From Casp-actino8 sp001510455 (GTDB taxonomy: Bacteria; Actinomycetota; Acidimicrobiia; Acidimicrobiales; Ilumatobacteraceae), in NCBI GenBank assembly GCA_027592035.1, contig JAQCIK010000004.1, positions 62,001-126,000 of the forward strand: 64,000 bases of DNA, read 5' to 3'. Numbering within the stretch: the first letter of the stretch is position 1; each line of letters starts with the position of its first letter. The position numbers and the translations under genes were made by a program. A model generated the notes under the pieces. That model made no database searches. It was not told where the DNA came from and saw only the letters and a list, made by a program, of their open reading frames with translations. Below are positions 50,437 to 59,220 of this stretch, piece by piece.

Positions 50437-51086
50437 TGGCCCGCGCCACCGCTCGAGCCGCCACCCGCGCTCCACAACGGTCCCCCCGGACCACGTCCCG
50501 CCCGACGCGTCGGGTGACCACTCGCACCGCTGCGGATCGTCGTTCGATCGCGCCCAAGAAAGTCGCGCCCAAGAAAGTCGCGCCCAAGAAAGTCGCGCCC
50601 AAGAAAGAGCAAACCAAGGCCGCCCCGAAGGTCGCTCCTTCCGCGTCGCGTTCACGATCTCCGATCGCGCGCGCCGTCGACCCTCAGAACGCCACCGCAG
50701 CCGGACGGCGTCTCGTGACGAGCGCACTCGTCGTCCTCGTAATTCTGGTGGGCATCATGATGGCGGTGGTCGTCGCTCAGACGCGTATCGCCGAGAATCA
50801 GATGCAGCTCGATCGCATCGAATCTCGCATCGAATCCGAGCGCGATCGCTACAACCAGCTCCGTCTCGAGCGTTCTGTCCTGCGCGAACCGGCTCGTCTG
50901 GTGGTCGAGGCCCGCGCGCTCGGAATGCAGCCAGGTGTCGGTGTCGACTTCACGACGGTCGACCCGATGACCGTGGCGGCAGTGTTGGTTGCCACCGGTG
51001 GTGTCGATCCCGAATTGCTGACCGACGGTGCTGATCCGCTTCAGGAATACGGGGAGTTCAAAGCCATCGTGGGTGGTGCGCCGTGA
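50436..51086 (+). CDS. ftsL: cell division protein FtsL-like
   Basis: This small bitopic protein scaffolds the septal synthase with FtsQ and DivIC. The 216-residue protein has a long basic cytoplasmic N-terminus (1-90), one membrane helix (93-114), a coiled coil (about 117-150) and an extracellular tail. Position between rsmH and ftsI, and topology, support the call; sequence alone would not. The cytoplasmic part holds four APKK(V) units encoded by a 15-base tandem repeat. Its stop overlaps the ftsI GTG. Confidence 0.85.
   Translation: MARATARAATRAPQRSPRTTSRPTRRVTTRTAADRRSIAPKKVAPKKVAPKKVAPKKEQTKAAPKVAPSASRSRSPIARAVDPQNATAAGRRLVTSALVVLVILVGIMMAVVVAQTRIAENQMQLDRIESRIESERDRYNQLRLERSVLREPARLVVEARALGMQPGVGVDFTTVDPMTVAAVLVATGGVDPELLTDGADPLQEYGEFKAIVGGAP
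50550..50609 (+). repeat. four tandem 15-base units in ftsL
   Basis: Units 1-3 are identical (gcgcccaagaaagtc, Ala-Pro-Lys-Lys-Val); the fourth differs in its last codon. The tract is in frame in the basic cytoplasmic region, before the membrane helix. Confidence 0.95.
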
Positions 51087-53014
51087 CGGCTCGTCGACCA
51101 CCCCGGTCCCGCGCGACGTCCCGCTCGTCCGGCCCGGCAGCTCGTTCTCGCACCGCCTCCCGCTCGTCACGTTCGACGGCGCATTCCCGTACGGCCTCCC
51201 AGTCCTCCCGCTCGTCACGGTCGGCACGCTCGACGAGGGCCGCCCGGACGGTACAGACGGTCAGCCGATGGAAGATCGGTCCGTCACGCCGTCGAGCACA
51301 GTTCGCCGTCACGGTCGCAGCCGTGGTGTTCGTGGTGTTCTTGTACCAGATCGTGTCGGTGTCGCTTCTCGACGGCGCCGAGTATCGGGCCGATGGGTTG
51401 GCCCAACGTCAGTCGTACGTGACGGTGGCCGCCGACCGCGGCACCATCTTCGACCGCGACGGCAACGAGATGTCGATCACCGTTCCCGCATTGTCGATCT
51501 ACGCCAATCCGAAGGCGGTCGGGGATCCGGTCGCGACGGCTCACGTTCTTGCTCAGATGCTCGGCATCGACGCGGTCGGAGAGGCCGAGTTGGCCGAGAA
51601 GATGTCGGATCGATCCAAGACGTTCGTGTACGTGCAGCGTTTCGTCGAGGACGACGTGGCCGAAGCGATCCTGTCGCTCGGGTTGGCCGGGGTCAACGGT
51701 GTGACGGAGCCGAAGCGGGTGCAGGTGTCGGGTGGATTGGCGCGCAACGTCGTGGGGCGCACCGACCCGTTCGGAGAGGGTTCGACCGGACTCGAGCTTC
51801 AGTACGAAAAGGTGTTGCGCGGAACCGACGGACTCATGATCCGCGAGACCAACAACTCTGGCCGAACCATCCCGGGAGCCAGTCGCATGGTGGAAGACGC
51901 GCGACCCGGAACCGATCTCGTTCTCACGATCGATCGATCGATGCAGTACCAGGTCGAGCAGGCTCTGTTGCGGCGAGTCGAGGAACTCGTCGCGAAGGGT
52001 GGCAACGCAGTCGTGCTCGACACCGAATCGGGAGAAGTTCTTGCGATCGCGAGTGTCGGGCGCAACGGTGAAGGAGTGGCCGAAGTGACGTCGGGAAACA
52101 TGGCCGCCGTCGAGGCCCACGAGCCGGGCTCGGTCGCCAAGATCTTCAGCGTCGCCTCGGCGATCGACCAGGGCGCCGTGAACCCGTCGAGCATGTTCCT
52201 CGTTCCGGGTGTCTACGTCTTCGACGAGGGAACCGACTTCGAGCAGACGATCAAGGATGCCTACCCCCACGACACCGAGCCGATGAGCCTGCGACAGATA
52301 CTCGTGAATTCGTCGAACATCGGAACGATGATGGCGGCCGAAACCATCGGAGTGGAGCGGCTCCACGAATATCTCACTTCGTTCGGTTTCGGCTCGGCGA
52401 CCGGATTGCAGTACCCGGGCGAGAGTTCGGGAACGTTGCGCTCGGTCGACCGCCTACGTGGTTCGGAGAAGGCGACGATCACGTACGGTTACGGATTCGC
52501 GGCCACGTCACTACAGCTCGTGTCGGCGGTGAACGCAGTGGCCAACGGTGGCGTCTACGTGCCGCCACGTCTCGTTCGCTCGACCATCGACGAGCACGGC
52601 AAGGTGTGGGAGACGCCGATGGGCGAGTCCCATCGGGTGATCTCGGAGTCCACGGCTGCGACGATGTCCGATCTTCTTGGGGCGGTCGTGTGCACCGGTA
52701 CCGGTTCACGAGCTCAGGTGCCCGGTATCACGGTGGCCGGTAAGACCGGCACCGGATACAAGGTGCAGGACAACGGAACCTACGTGACCGAGGACGGTTC
52801 TCGCGCTTACTTCGCCACGTTCGTCGGCTACCTTCCGGCCGATAACCCACGCGTCACCATTCTCGTGTCGATCGACGAGCCGAATCCCTCCAGTCGTGAC
52901 CGTTTCGGTGGAACCGCCGCCGCCCCGGTCTTCTCGGCGCTCGCCCAAGTTGCGATCCAAGAACTGTCCATCGAACCGTCCGACGGCGACGTCGGATGTG
53001 TGGCGGCGGAGTGA
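51083..53014 (+). CDS. ftsI: septal penicillin-binding protein FtsI (PBP3)
   Basis: FtsI is the class B transpeptidase of the division septum. The 643-residue protein has an unusual Ser/Arg-rich cytoplasmic head (1-58), one membrane anchor (about 73-94), the dimerisation domain with DRGTIFDRDG, and the transpeptidase domain with Ser350-VA-Lys353, Ser410-S-Asn412 and Lys554-T-G. No PASTA domain is present. The Ser/Arg head, like the basic head of FtsL, is low complexity. GTG start overlapping ftsL; murE follows after three bases. Confidence 0.95.
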   Translation: MTARRPPRSRATSRSSGPAARSRTASRSSRSTAHSRTASQSSRSSRSARSTRAARTVQTVSRWKIGPSRRRAQFAVTVAAVVFVVFLYQIVSVSLLDGAEYRADGLAQRQSYVTVAADRGTIFDRDGNEMSITVPALSIYANPKAVGDPVATAHVLAQMLGIDAVGEAELAEKMSDRSKTFVYVQRFVEDDVAEAILSLGLAGVNGVTEPKRVQVSGGLARNVVGRTDPFGEGSTGLELQYEKVLRGTDGLMIRETNNSGRTIPGASRMVEDARPGTDLVLTIDRSMQYQVEQALLRRVEELVAKGGNAVVLDTESGEVLAIASVGRNGEGVAEVTSGNMAAVEAHEPGSVAKIFSVASAIDQGAVNPSSMFLVPGVYVFDEGTDFEQTIKDAYPHDTEPMSLRQILVNSSNIGTMMAAETIGVERLHEYLTSFGFGSATGLQYPGESSGTLRSVDRLRGSEKATITYGYGFAATSLQLVSAVNAVANGGVYVPPRLVRSTIDEHGKVWETPMGESHRVISESTAATMSDLLGAVVCTGTGSRAQVPGITVAGKTGTGYKVQDNGTYVTEDGSRAYFATFVGYLPADNPRVTILVSIDEPNPSSRDRFGGTAAAPVFSALAQVAIQELSIEPSDGDVGCVAAE

Positions 53015-53017
53015 CCG

Positions 53018-54460
53018 ATGAGGATTCGCACCCTCGGACATCTCTGCCGCGATGCTCACCTCGATCTCGATCGGCCGGGAACGCCATCGAACGAGTCGTG
53101 GAGCGACACCGTCGTGTCGGGCATCTCTCACGACTCTCGCCGGATCGGACCCGGTTCGGTCTTTTGTGCCGTTCGTGGAGCTCGATTCGACGGACATGAT
53201 TTCGTTCGTGATGCTGTGGGCCTCGGTGCCGTCGCCCTGGTGGTCGAACACCCGGTGTCCGAGGTCGATTCCTCGGTGCCCCAGATCGTCGTGCGCGATG
53301 CACGTCTTGCCATGGGTCGTCTCGCCACGGCGTTCTGGGGAGATCCGTCTCGTCACATGGAGGTCATCGGGGTCACCGGTACGAACGGAAAGACCACGAC
53401 GACCCACCTCCTCGCCGAGATCCTGACCGCGGCCGGGCGTCCCACCGAGGTCATCGGAACGCTGTCGGGAGGCTTCACCACTCCGGAGGCTCCCGACTTG
53501 CAGGCGACCCTTGCCGGCATGAGAGAAGGCGGTACGCGTGCAGTGGCCATGGAGGTCTCGTCGCATTCCCTCGTGATGGAGCGAGTCACCGGAACGTGGT
53601 TCGCGGCGGCGGTGTTCACCAATCTGTCGCGCGACCATCTCGACCTCCACGGTGACATGGAGACGTACTTCGCTTCCAAGGCGCGACTCTTCGATCCCTC
53701 GTTCACCGACATGGCGGTCGTCAACGTCGACGATCCGTATGGTCGACGACTCGCCAGCGCTTCCCGTGTCCGAACGATTCCCTTCTCACGTGCCGATCTG
53801 GTCGACGTCGAGGTGTCGACGGTCGAGCATCGCTACGTCTGGCATGGCCGTTCGGTACGTTGTCCGCTCGGAGGTGCGGTCAACGTCATGAATTCTCTGG
53901 CCGCTGCCACGGTCGCCGACGCGCTCGGAGTCGACACCGCAACGATCGCCGATGCGCTCGCCCAAGTGGCCCCGGTGCCCGGTCGTATGGAGCGGGTGGA
54001 CGATGGGCAGGACTTCACGGTGTTCGTGGACTACGCCCACACTCCCGATGGATTGTCGGCCGTTCTCCGGTCACTTCGAGAGTCGAATCTCGAGGGAAGG
54101 ATTCTCGTCGTCTTCGGATGTGGCGGTGATCGGGACAAGGCCAAGCGGCCCATGATGGGAGAGGTCGCGGTGGGTCTCGCCGACGAAGTGATCGTGACGT
54201 CGGACAACCCTCGTAGCGAGGATCCACGGGCGATCATCGCGTCGATCGTGGCCGGGGTTCCGGATCATCTTCGCCATCGGCTGGTGGGTGAAGTCGTCGA
54301 TCGACGAGCCGCCATCGAGACGGCCATCGGTCGCGCCCGTCCGGGTGACGTCGTGTTGATCGCCGGAAAGGGTCACGAGACCACGCAGATCATCGGAAAC
54401 GACGTGCTGCCCTTCGACGACAGAGACGTGGCACGTGATGTACTCGGGGTGCGCGCATGA
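53018..54460 (+). CDS. murE: UDP-MurNAc-L-Ala-D-Glu:meso-diaminopimelate ligase
   Basis: MurE adds the third stem-peptide residue. The 480-residue protein has the ATP motif GTNGKTTT (121-128), the lysine to be carbamylated (Lys221 in FASKARLF) and the DNPR motif (396-399) that marks meso-diaminopimelate use rather than lysine. All three Mur-ligase domains are complete and there is no fusion. Its stop overlaps the mraY ATG by four bases, leaving no room for murF, which normally stands between these two genes. Confidence 0.96.
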   Translation: MRIRTLGHLCRDAHLDLDRPGTPSNESWSDTVVSGISHDSRRIGPGSVFCAVRGARFDGHDFVRDAVGLGAVALVVEHPVSEVDSSVPQIVVRDARLAMGRLATAFWGDPSRHMEVIGVTGTNGKTTTTHLLAEILTAAGRPTEVIGTLSGGFTTPEAPDLQATLAGMREGGTRAVAMEVSSHSLVMERVTGTWFAAAVFTNLSRDHLDLHGDMETYFASKARLFDPSFTDMAVVNVDDPYGRRLASASRVRTIPFSRADLVDVEVSTVEHRYVWHGRSVRCPLGGAVNVMNSLAAATVADALGVDTATIADALAQVAPVPGRMERVDDGQDFTVFVDYAHTPDGLSAVLRSLRESNLEGRILVVFGCGGDRDKAKRPMMGEVAVGLADEVIVTSDNPRSEDPRAIIASIVAGVPDHLRHRLVGEVVDRRAAIETAIGRARPGDVVLIAGKGHETTQIIGNDVLPFDDRDVARDVLGVRA

Positions 54461-55536
54461 TCGCCGTCATGATCGCCGGCGCCACCTCGATGCTGGTGTC
54501 GCTCTTCGGCACTCGCTTCCTCATCGTGTTCTTCCGCGAGCGCGGCAAGGGTCAACCGATCCTCGGCAAAGAGGACCACGGCCCCGAACACCACAAGAAG
54601 AAGTCGGGGACTCCAACGATGGGTGGACTCGCCATCGTGGGTGCCGCCTTCGTCGGATGGACAGTGGCTCACGTTCGTGACGGACTCGCCTTTTCCAATC
54701 AGGCGATCATCATCTGGGTCGGCATCTTGATCATGGCCGGTATGGGTCTGCTCGATGACGTGATCAAGGTGAACAAGGGACACAACCGGGGAATCTTCTG
54801 GAAGAAGAAGGGCCTCATCACTCTCGCTCTCGCTTGTGGAGTCACTTGGTGGCTGGTGGCAGCGACGGACGTGTCCGAGACCATTTCGTTCACCCGATTC
54901 GATTTTCCCGGTTGGGAGATTCCGTGGTGGCTGTGGGTGGCCTGGACCGGACTCATGATGTGGGCGACGACCAACGCCGTGAACGTGACCGACGGGCTCG
55001 ATGGTCTCGCAGGAGGTTCGGCACTGTTCGGCTTCTTGGCCTTCGCGGTCATCGGCTACTGGTCGTTCCGCAATCCCGAGGTCTACGGAGTGCTCGCGGG
55101 CGGAACCGTGAATCCGCTCGACCTCGCCGTTCTGTCGGCTGGCTTCGCCGGGGCATGCGGTGGATTTCTCTGGTGGAACGCGGCGCCGGCCCGAATCTTC
55201 ATGGGTGACGTCGGAGCACTCGGAATCGGTGCTGCGCTCGGGTTGCTTGCCGTCGCCACCAACACGCACTTCCTGCTGCCACTCATCTGTGGAATCAACG
55301 TGCTCGAAGCCGGATCGGTTGCCGTCCAGATGACCATTTTCCGGGCGAGTGGGCGAACTCGGCGCTTCTTCCGCATGACGCCGATTCACCATCACTTCGA
55401 GTTGATCGGCTGGCCCGAGACGACCGTGATCATTCGTTTCTGGATCATCGGCGGGATTTGCGTTGCGGCAGCCTTGGCCATGTTCATCGGTGACTTCACG
55501 CGAATCACCGATCAAGCCGGGAACTTGCTGCCGTGA
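54457..55536 (+). CDS. mraY: phospho-MurNAc-pentapeptide translocase
   Basis: MraY makes lipid I from UDP-MurNAc-pentapeptide and undecaprenyl phosphate in the membrane. The 359-residue protein has about ten helices and the family motifs SGTPTMGGLAIV, GLLDDVIKV, NVTDGLDGLAGGS, RIFMGDVGALGIG and MTPIHHHFELIGWPE. The ATG overlaps the murE stop and its own stop overlaps the murD GTG. Direct coupling to murE is notable, because the enzyme's substrate requires MurF, whose gene is not here. Confidence 0.96.
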   Translation: MIAVMIAGATSMLVSLFGTRFLIVFFRERGKGQPILGKEDHGPEHHKKKSGTPTMGGLAIVGAAFVGWTVAHVRDGLAFSNQAIIIWVGILIMAGMGLLDDVIKVNKGHNRGIFWKKKGLITLALACGVTWWLVAATDVSETISFTRFDFPGWEIPWWLWVAWTGLMMWATTNAVNVTDGLDGLAGGSALFGFLAFAVIGYWSFRNPEVYGVLAGGTVNPLDLAVLSAGFAGACGGFLWWNAAPARIFMGDVGALGIGAALGLLAVATNTHFLLPLICGINVLEAGSVAVQMTIFRASGRTRRFFRMTPIHHHFELIGWPETTVIIRFWIIGGICVAAALAMFIGDFTRITDQAGNLLP

Positions 55537-56873
55537 CCGAGCGCGTCCTGGTGTACGGCGTCGCTGTGGCCGGTCTCGCAACGGTGCGGGCACTCCTTCG
55601 GCGCAACATCGACTGCATCGCAGTCGATGATTCGGTGGACGAGGCGAAGCGGCGAGCCGTCACCGAGTTGGGGGTCGAACTGATCGAGAGTCCGAGTGAC
55701 GCACTTCTCTCGGGTCTCGTCGTCGAATCGAGCATGGTTGCGCCGGCTCCGGGAATTTCCGAGTCGCATCCGGTCGTCGACATCGCTCGACGAGCCGATC
55801 GGCGACTCGTGACCGAACTCGATCTGGCTTACGAGTGGGAGAGCGCCCGTCCAGGAGGTCCGCGACCCGTGGTCGCGGTGACCGGAACCGACGGCAAGAC
55901 GAGCACGACACTTCTCACCGCGTCGATGCTCGAGGCCGGGGGCCGAGCCACTGTCGCCTGCGGCAACACCGACGTGCCCATGGTGGAAGCACTCGATCTC
56001 GACGTCGACTGCTTCGTCGTCGAAGCGACCAGTTTCCGCTTGGCGTTCTGCGACACTTTCCGCGCCGAGGCATCGGCCTGGCTGAACCTGGCCGAAGACC
56101 ATCTGGACTGGCACCAGAGCATGAAGTCGTACGAGAACGCCAAGGCGCGTCTTTGGTCGAACGTTCGTGAGAACGATGCGGCGATCGGTTGGATCGACGA
56201 TCCGATCGTCATGCACCATCTGGCTCGGGCCCGATGCCGTCGGGTGACTTTCGGTGTCGGGACGGCCGATTACCGCGTCGTCGACGACACCTTGGTCGGT
56301 CCCGAGGGTGAGATCGCGCCGGTTGACGGTCTTTCGCGATCACTTCCGCACGACGTGACGAACGCCCTGTGTGCGTCGGCCCTCGTCCTCGAGAGTGGAC
56401 TGGCCGATCGTCGCGCCGTTGCCCGAGCTCTTCCCGATTTTCGTGCTCCGAGTCATCGAATCGAATTCGTCGGTGAAGCCGACGGAATTCGTTGGTACGA
56501 CGATTCGAAGGCGACGACACCTCACGCCGTCCTGACTGCGCTTCGCGGTTTCGACAGCGTGATTCTGGTGGCGGGTGGTCGGAACAAGGGTCTCGATCTC
56601 GGTGAATTGGCGGCCGAGGAGTCACGGGTCCGAGCCGTGGTCGCCATCGGGGAGGCTGCGCCCGAGATCGCTCGGGCCTTCTCCGGGCGTCGATCGGTGG
56701 TGACCGCCGGTGACATGGGGGAGGCCGTCAAGGCGGCCCGCGAATTGGCGACCGACGGTGATGTCGTTCTCCTGTCTCCGGGCTGTACGAGTTTCGACTG
56801 GTACGACGGCTACGCGCGACGTGGTGAAGATTTCAGTCGTCGAGTTCGCGAGTTGATCGGAGGACGCTCATGA
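55533..56873 (+). CDS. murD: UDP-MurNAc-L-alanine:D-glutamate ligase
   Basis: MurD adds D-Glu to UDP-MurNAc-L-Ala. The 446-residue protein keeps the three-domain layout, but several motifs are variant: the ATP loop is GTDGKTST (118-125) where GTNGKTTT is usual, the next motif reads EATSFRL instead of ESSSFQL, and the C-terminal motif is DDSKATTPHA instead of DSKATN. NLAEDHLDWH and the Lys in ENAKARLW are present. The lysine of the loop is kept, so it should be active. Position between mraY and ftsW confirms the identity. GTG start overlapping mraY. Confidence 0.9.
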   Translation: MTERVLVYGVAVAGLATVRALLRRNIDCIAVDDSVDEAKRRAVTELGVELIESPSDALLSGLVVESSMVAPAPGISESHPVVDIARRADRRLVTELDLAYEWESARPGGPRPVVAVTGTDGKTSTTLLTASMLEAGGRATVACGNTDVPMVEALDLDVDCFVVEATSFRLAFCDTFRAEASAWLNLAEDHLDWHQSMKSYENAKARLWSNVRENDAAIGWIDDPIVMHHLARARCRRVTFGVGTADYRVVDDTLVGPEGEIAPVDGLSRSLPHDVTNALCASALVLESGLADRRAVARALPDFRAPSHRIEFVGEADGIRWYDDSKATTPHAVLTALRGFDSVILVAGGRNKGLDLGELAAEESRVRAVVAIGEAAPEIARAFSGRRSVVTAGDMGEAVKAARELATDGDVVLLSPGCTSFDWYDGYARRGEDFSRRVRELIGGRS

Positions 56874-58093
56874 CTCTCGCCCTACCCAACCGCTCGCGTC
56901 GAACGTCGCAGTTGGCCGAACGTCGACGTGCGGCGCTCGAGTCGGCGCAGAAGGCACGTCGTACCGGACGTCGGCGTCGTTACCAGGAGGACGTCGGCCG
57001 TGATCCGAAGCCACTCGGCTTCTACGTGATCGTTGCGGTCACTCTCGCCCTCGTTGCGTTCGGTCTGGTGATGGTCCTGTCGTCATCGTCGATCGTCTCG
57101 TTCCATCGAGGACGTTCACCGTGGTACTACTTCGTGAAGCAGGTCTTCTGGGCCGGTCTTGGCTTCGTCGCCCTCGTGACCACGTACCGAATGCCGTTGA
57201 AGATCCTTCATTCGACGGCTCGAGTCCTTCCACCCTTCGCGACCGTGTTGATGTTGGCGGCGTTCACGCCCGGTCTCGGCAAGACGGTGAACGGTGCTCA
57301 GGCCTGGCTCGCCATCGGCGAGTACACGATTCAGCCTTCGGAATTCATGAAGTTGGCACTGGTGGTATACGGCGCCGACTGGTTGACCCGACGTGAGAAA
57401 CAGTTGACCGATTTCCGTACGACGGCAATCCCGTATCTCGGCTGGGTCGGTGTGGGTGCCTTCATTGCGATCGCTCAAGGAGACCTCGGGTCATGTCTCG
57501 TGATCACCGCGATCGGCATGTCGATGCTCTTCTTGGCCGGGGCACCTTTGCGACCCCTGTTCGGCCTCTCGTTGGTCGGCGCCGTCGTGTTCATCGGTTA
57601 CGCGCGGCTCGACAGCGACAAGTGGGCTCGCTTCACTTCATTTCTCGACATTCACGGAACTCGTGACACGGACGGCTATCAGGTGTACCAGGCTCTGATC
57701 AGCATCTCGAACGGCGGTCTCACCGGAACCGGGATCGGAGCCGGAACCGGCAAGTGGGGATACGTTCCACTCGCTCACACCGACTTCATCTTCTCCATCG
57801 TTGGCGAGGAGATGGGTCTTCTCGGAGTGCTCGGCCTGTTGACCCTCTTCGTGTTCCTCATTTACTTCGCGTTCCAGGTCGCGCTCTCGTGTCGTCATCG
57901 TTTCGGCTTCTTGTTGGCCGCCGGAGTCGGTTGCTGGTTCATCGTGCAGATCTCGATCAACATCGGTGGAGTCATCGGACTTCTTCCCGTGACCGGGCTG
58001 ACACTTCCGTTCATTTCGTTCGGAGGTAGCTCACTCATCGCGTCGATGGCGGCGGCGGGCCTCTTGATGAACGTGGCCCGACGACCGCGATGA
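56870..58093 (+). CDS. ftsW: peptidoglycan glycosyltransferase FtsW (SEDS family)
   Basis: FtsW is the septal lipid II polymerase, partner of FtsI. The 407-residue protein has a basic cytoplasmic head (about 1-45), ten membrane helices and SEDS motifs: LSSSSIVSFHRGRSPWYYF, the NGAQAWLAIGEYTIQPSEF segment, AHTDFIFSIVGEEMG and PVTGLTLPFISFGGSSL. No C-terminal FtsZ-binding extension is seen; the protein ends in NVARRPR. ATG overlaps the murD stop; its stop overlaps the murG ATG. Confidence 0.95.
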   Translation: MTLALPNRSRRTSQLAERRRAALESAQKARRTGRRRRYQEDVGRDPKPLGFYVIVAVTLALVAFGLVMVLSSSSIVSFHRGRSPWYYFVKQVFWAGLGFVALVTTYRMPLKILHSTARVLPPFATVLMLAAFTPGLGKTVNGAQAWLAIGEYTIQPSEFMKLALVVYGADWLTRREKQLTDFRTTAIPYLGWVGVGAFIAIAQGDLGSCLVITAIGMSMLFLAGAPLRPLFGLSLVGAVVFIGYARLDSDKWARFTSFLDIHGTRDTDGYQVYQALISISNGGLTGTGIGAGTGKWGYVPLAHTDFIFSIVGEEMGLLGVLGLLTLFVFLIYFAFQVALSCRHRFGFLLAAGVGCWFIVQISINIGGVIGLLPVTGLTLPFISFGGSSLIASMAAAGLLMNVARRPR

Positions 58094-59220
58094 CGGTGTT
58101 CGCTGCGGTCGCCGGTGGAGGGACCGCAGGACACGTGGTGCCGGCTCTCGCCCTCGTCGACGCGCTGATCGAGCGAGGACACGATCGATCCGAGCTGCTG
58201 TACACGGGAGCAGTTCGTGGAGTCGAAACATCCCTCGTTCCTCCGACCGGGACGCCTCACGTCTTTTTCGATGTCGTCGGATTGCAGCGTTCGATCGGGG
58301 CCTGGCGCGCCAATCTCGGATTCGTACCGCGCCTCTTGCGGGCCCGACGCCGAGCCGTCTCGATGTTCCGCTCCGATCGACCGCGAGTCGTCGTGAGCGT
58401 GGGCGGTTATGCCAGCCTGCCGGCGGTCCTGGCCGCACGAAAGCTGAAGATCCCGATCGTCGTCGTGTCGTACGATCGTCGACCCGGACGTTCGAGCCGA
58501 CTCACCAGTCGCTTCGCAACCGTGTCGGCGACCGCCTTCCCCGAGAGCGAGTTGCGGCACGCCGTCCACACCGGAGCTCCGGTCCGAGCCGAAATTCGTC
58601 ACCTCGATCGCGGTCGGGTCCGTGACGACGCTCGGCGGAGACTCGGTCTGCCGAGCGATCGTTTCGTCGTGGTCGTCGTGGGTGGATCCCTGGGATCGGG
58701 TGCATTGAACGACGCGGCCGAGGCTCTCGTGAGACAATGTCGGGACGATTCGGGTCTGGCCGTGTTCCATGTGACGGGCGACCGATTCGTCGAGTCGGTA
58801 CGGAAACGGATGGAACGGATCATGACGAGTGATGCACGAGTGATCCACCATGCCGTCGGATACCACTCGGAAATGGCCGACCTCTATGCAGCGGCCGACG
58901 TGCTCGTCGGGCGAGGTGGCGCGGGGACGATCGCCGAGATCGCAACCGTCGGAGTTCCAGCAATTCTGGTTCCGTGGTCGGGAGCGGCCGATGATCACCA
59001 GAGCGAGAACGTGCGTTGGTTGAGCGACATCGGAGGAGCGATCACCTTGACCGACGACACGGTCATCGACCGGTTACCGGGTCTCGTGTCCGAATTACGC
59101 GCCGATCCTTCTCGCCTCTTCGAGATGGGCGAAAAGGCGTTCGTTCTCGGTGAGGCCAATCGTCGTGCCGCAGTGGCCGATCTCGTGGTCGAGGTGGCCG
59201 AGGGGAGAGCGTCCGAGTGA
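58090..59220 (+). CDS. murG: MurG-type GlcNAc transferase, HEQN motif replaced
   Basis: MurG adds GlcNAc to lipid I to give lipid II. The 376-residue GT-B protein keeps the N-terminal GGGTAGH (9-15), the SVGGYASLPAVLAA segment, VGGSLGSGALND, and the donor-site region VGRGGAGTIAEIATVGVPA with DDHQSEN. The conserved HE(Q/A)N motif that normally follows the IPVV-type strand is missing: residues 127-133 read SYDRRPG. Position in the cluster and overall fold still point to MurG. ATG overlaps ftsW; its stop overlaps murC. Confidence 0.9.
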   Translation: MTVFAAVAGGGTAGHVVPALALVDALIERGHDRSELLYTGAVRGVETSLVPPTGTPHVFFDVVGLQRSIGAWRANLGFVPRLLRARRRAVSMFRSDRPRVVVSVGGYASLPAVLAARKLKIPIVVVSYDRRPGRSSRLTSRFATVSATAFPESELRHAVHTGAPVRAEIRHLDRGRVRDDARRRLGLPSDRFVVVVVGGSLGSGALNDAAEALVRQCRDDSGLAVFHVTGDRFVESVRKRMERIMTSDARVIHHAVGYHSEMADLYAAADVLVGRGGAGTIAEIATVGVPAILVPWSGAADDHQSENVRWLSDIGGAITLTDDTVIDRLPGLVSELRADPSRLFEMGEKAFVLGEANRRAAVADLVVEVAEGRASE

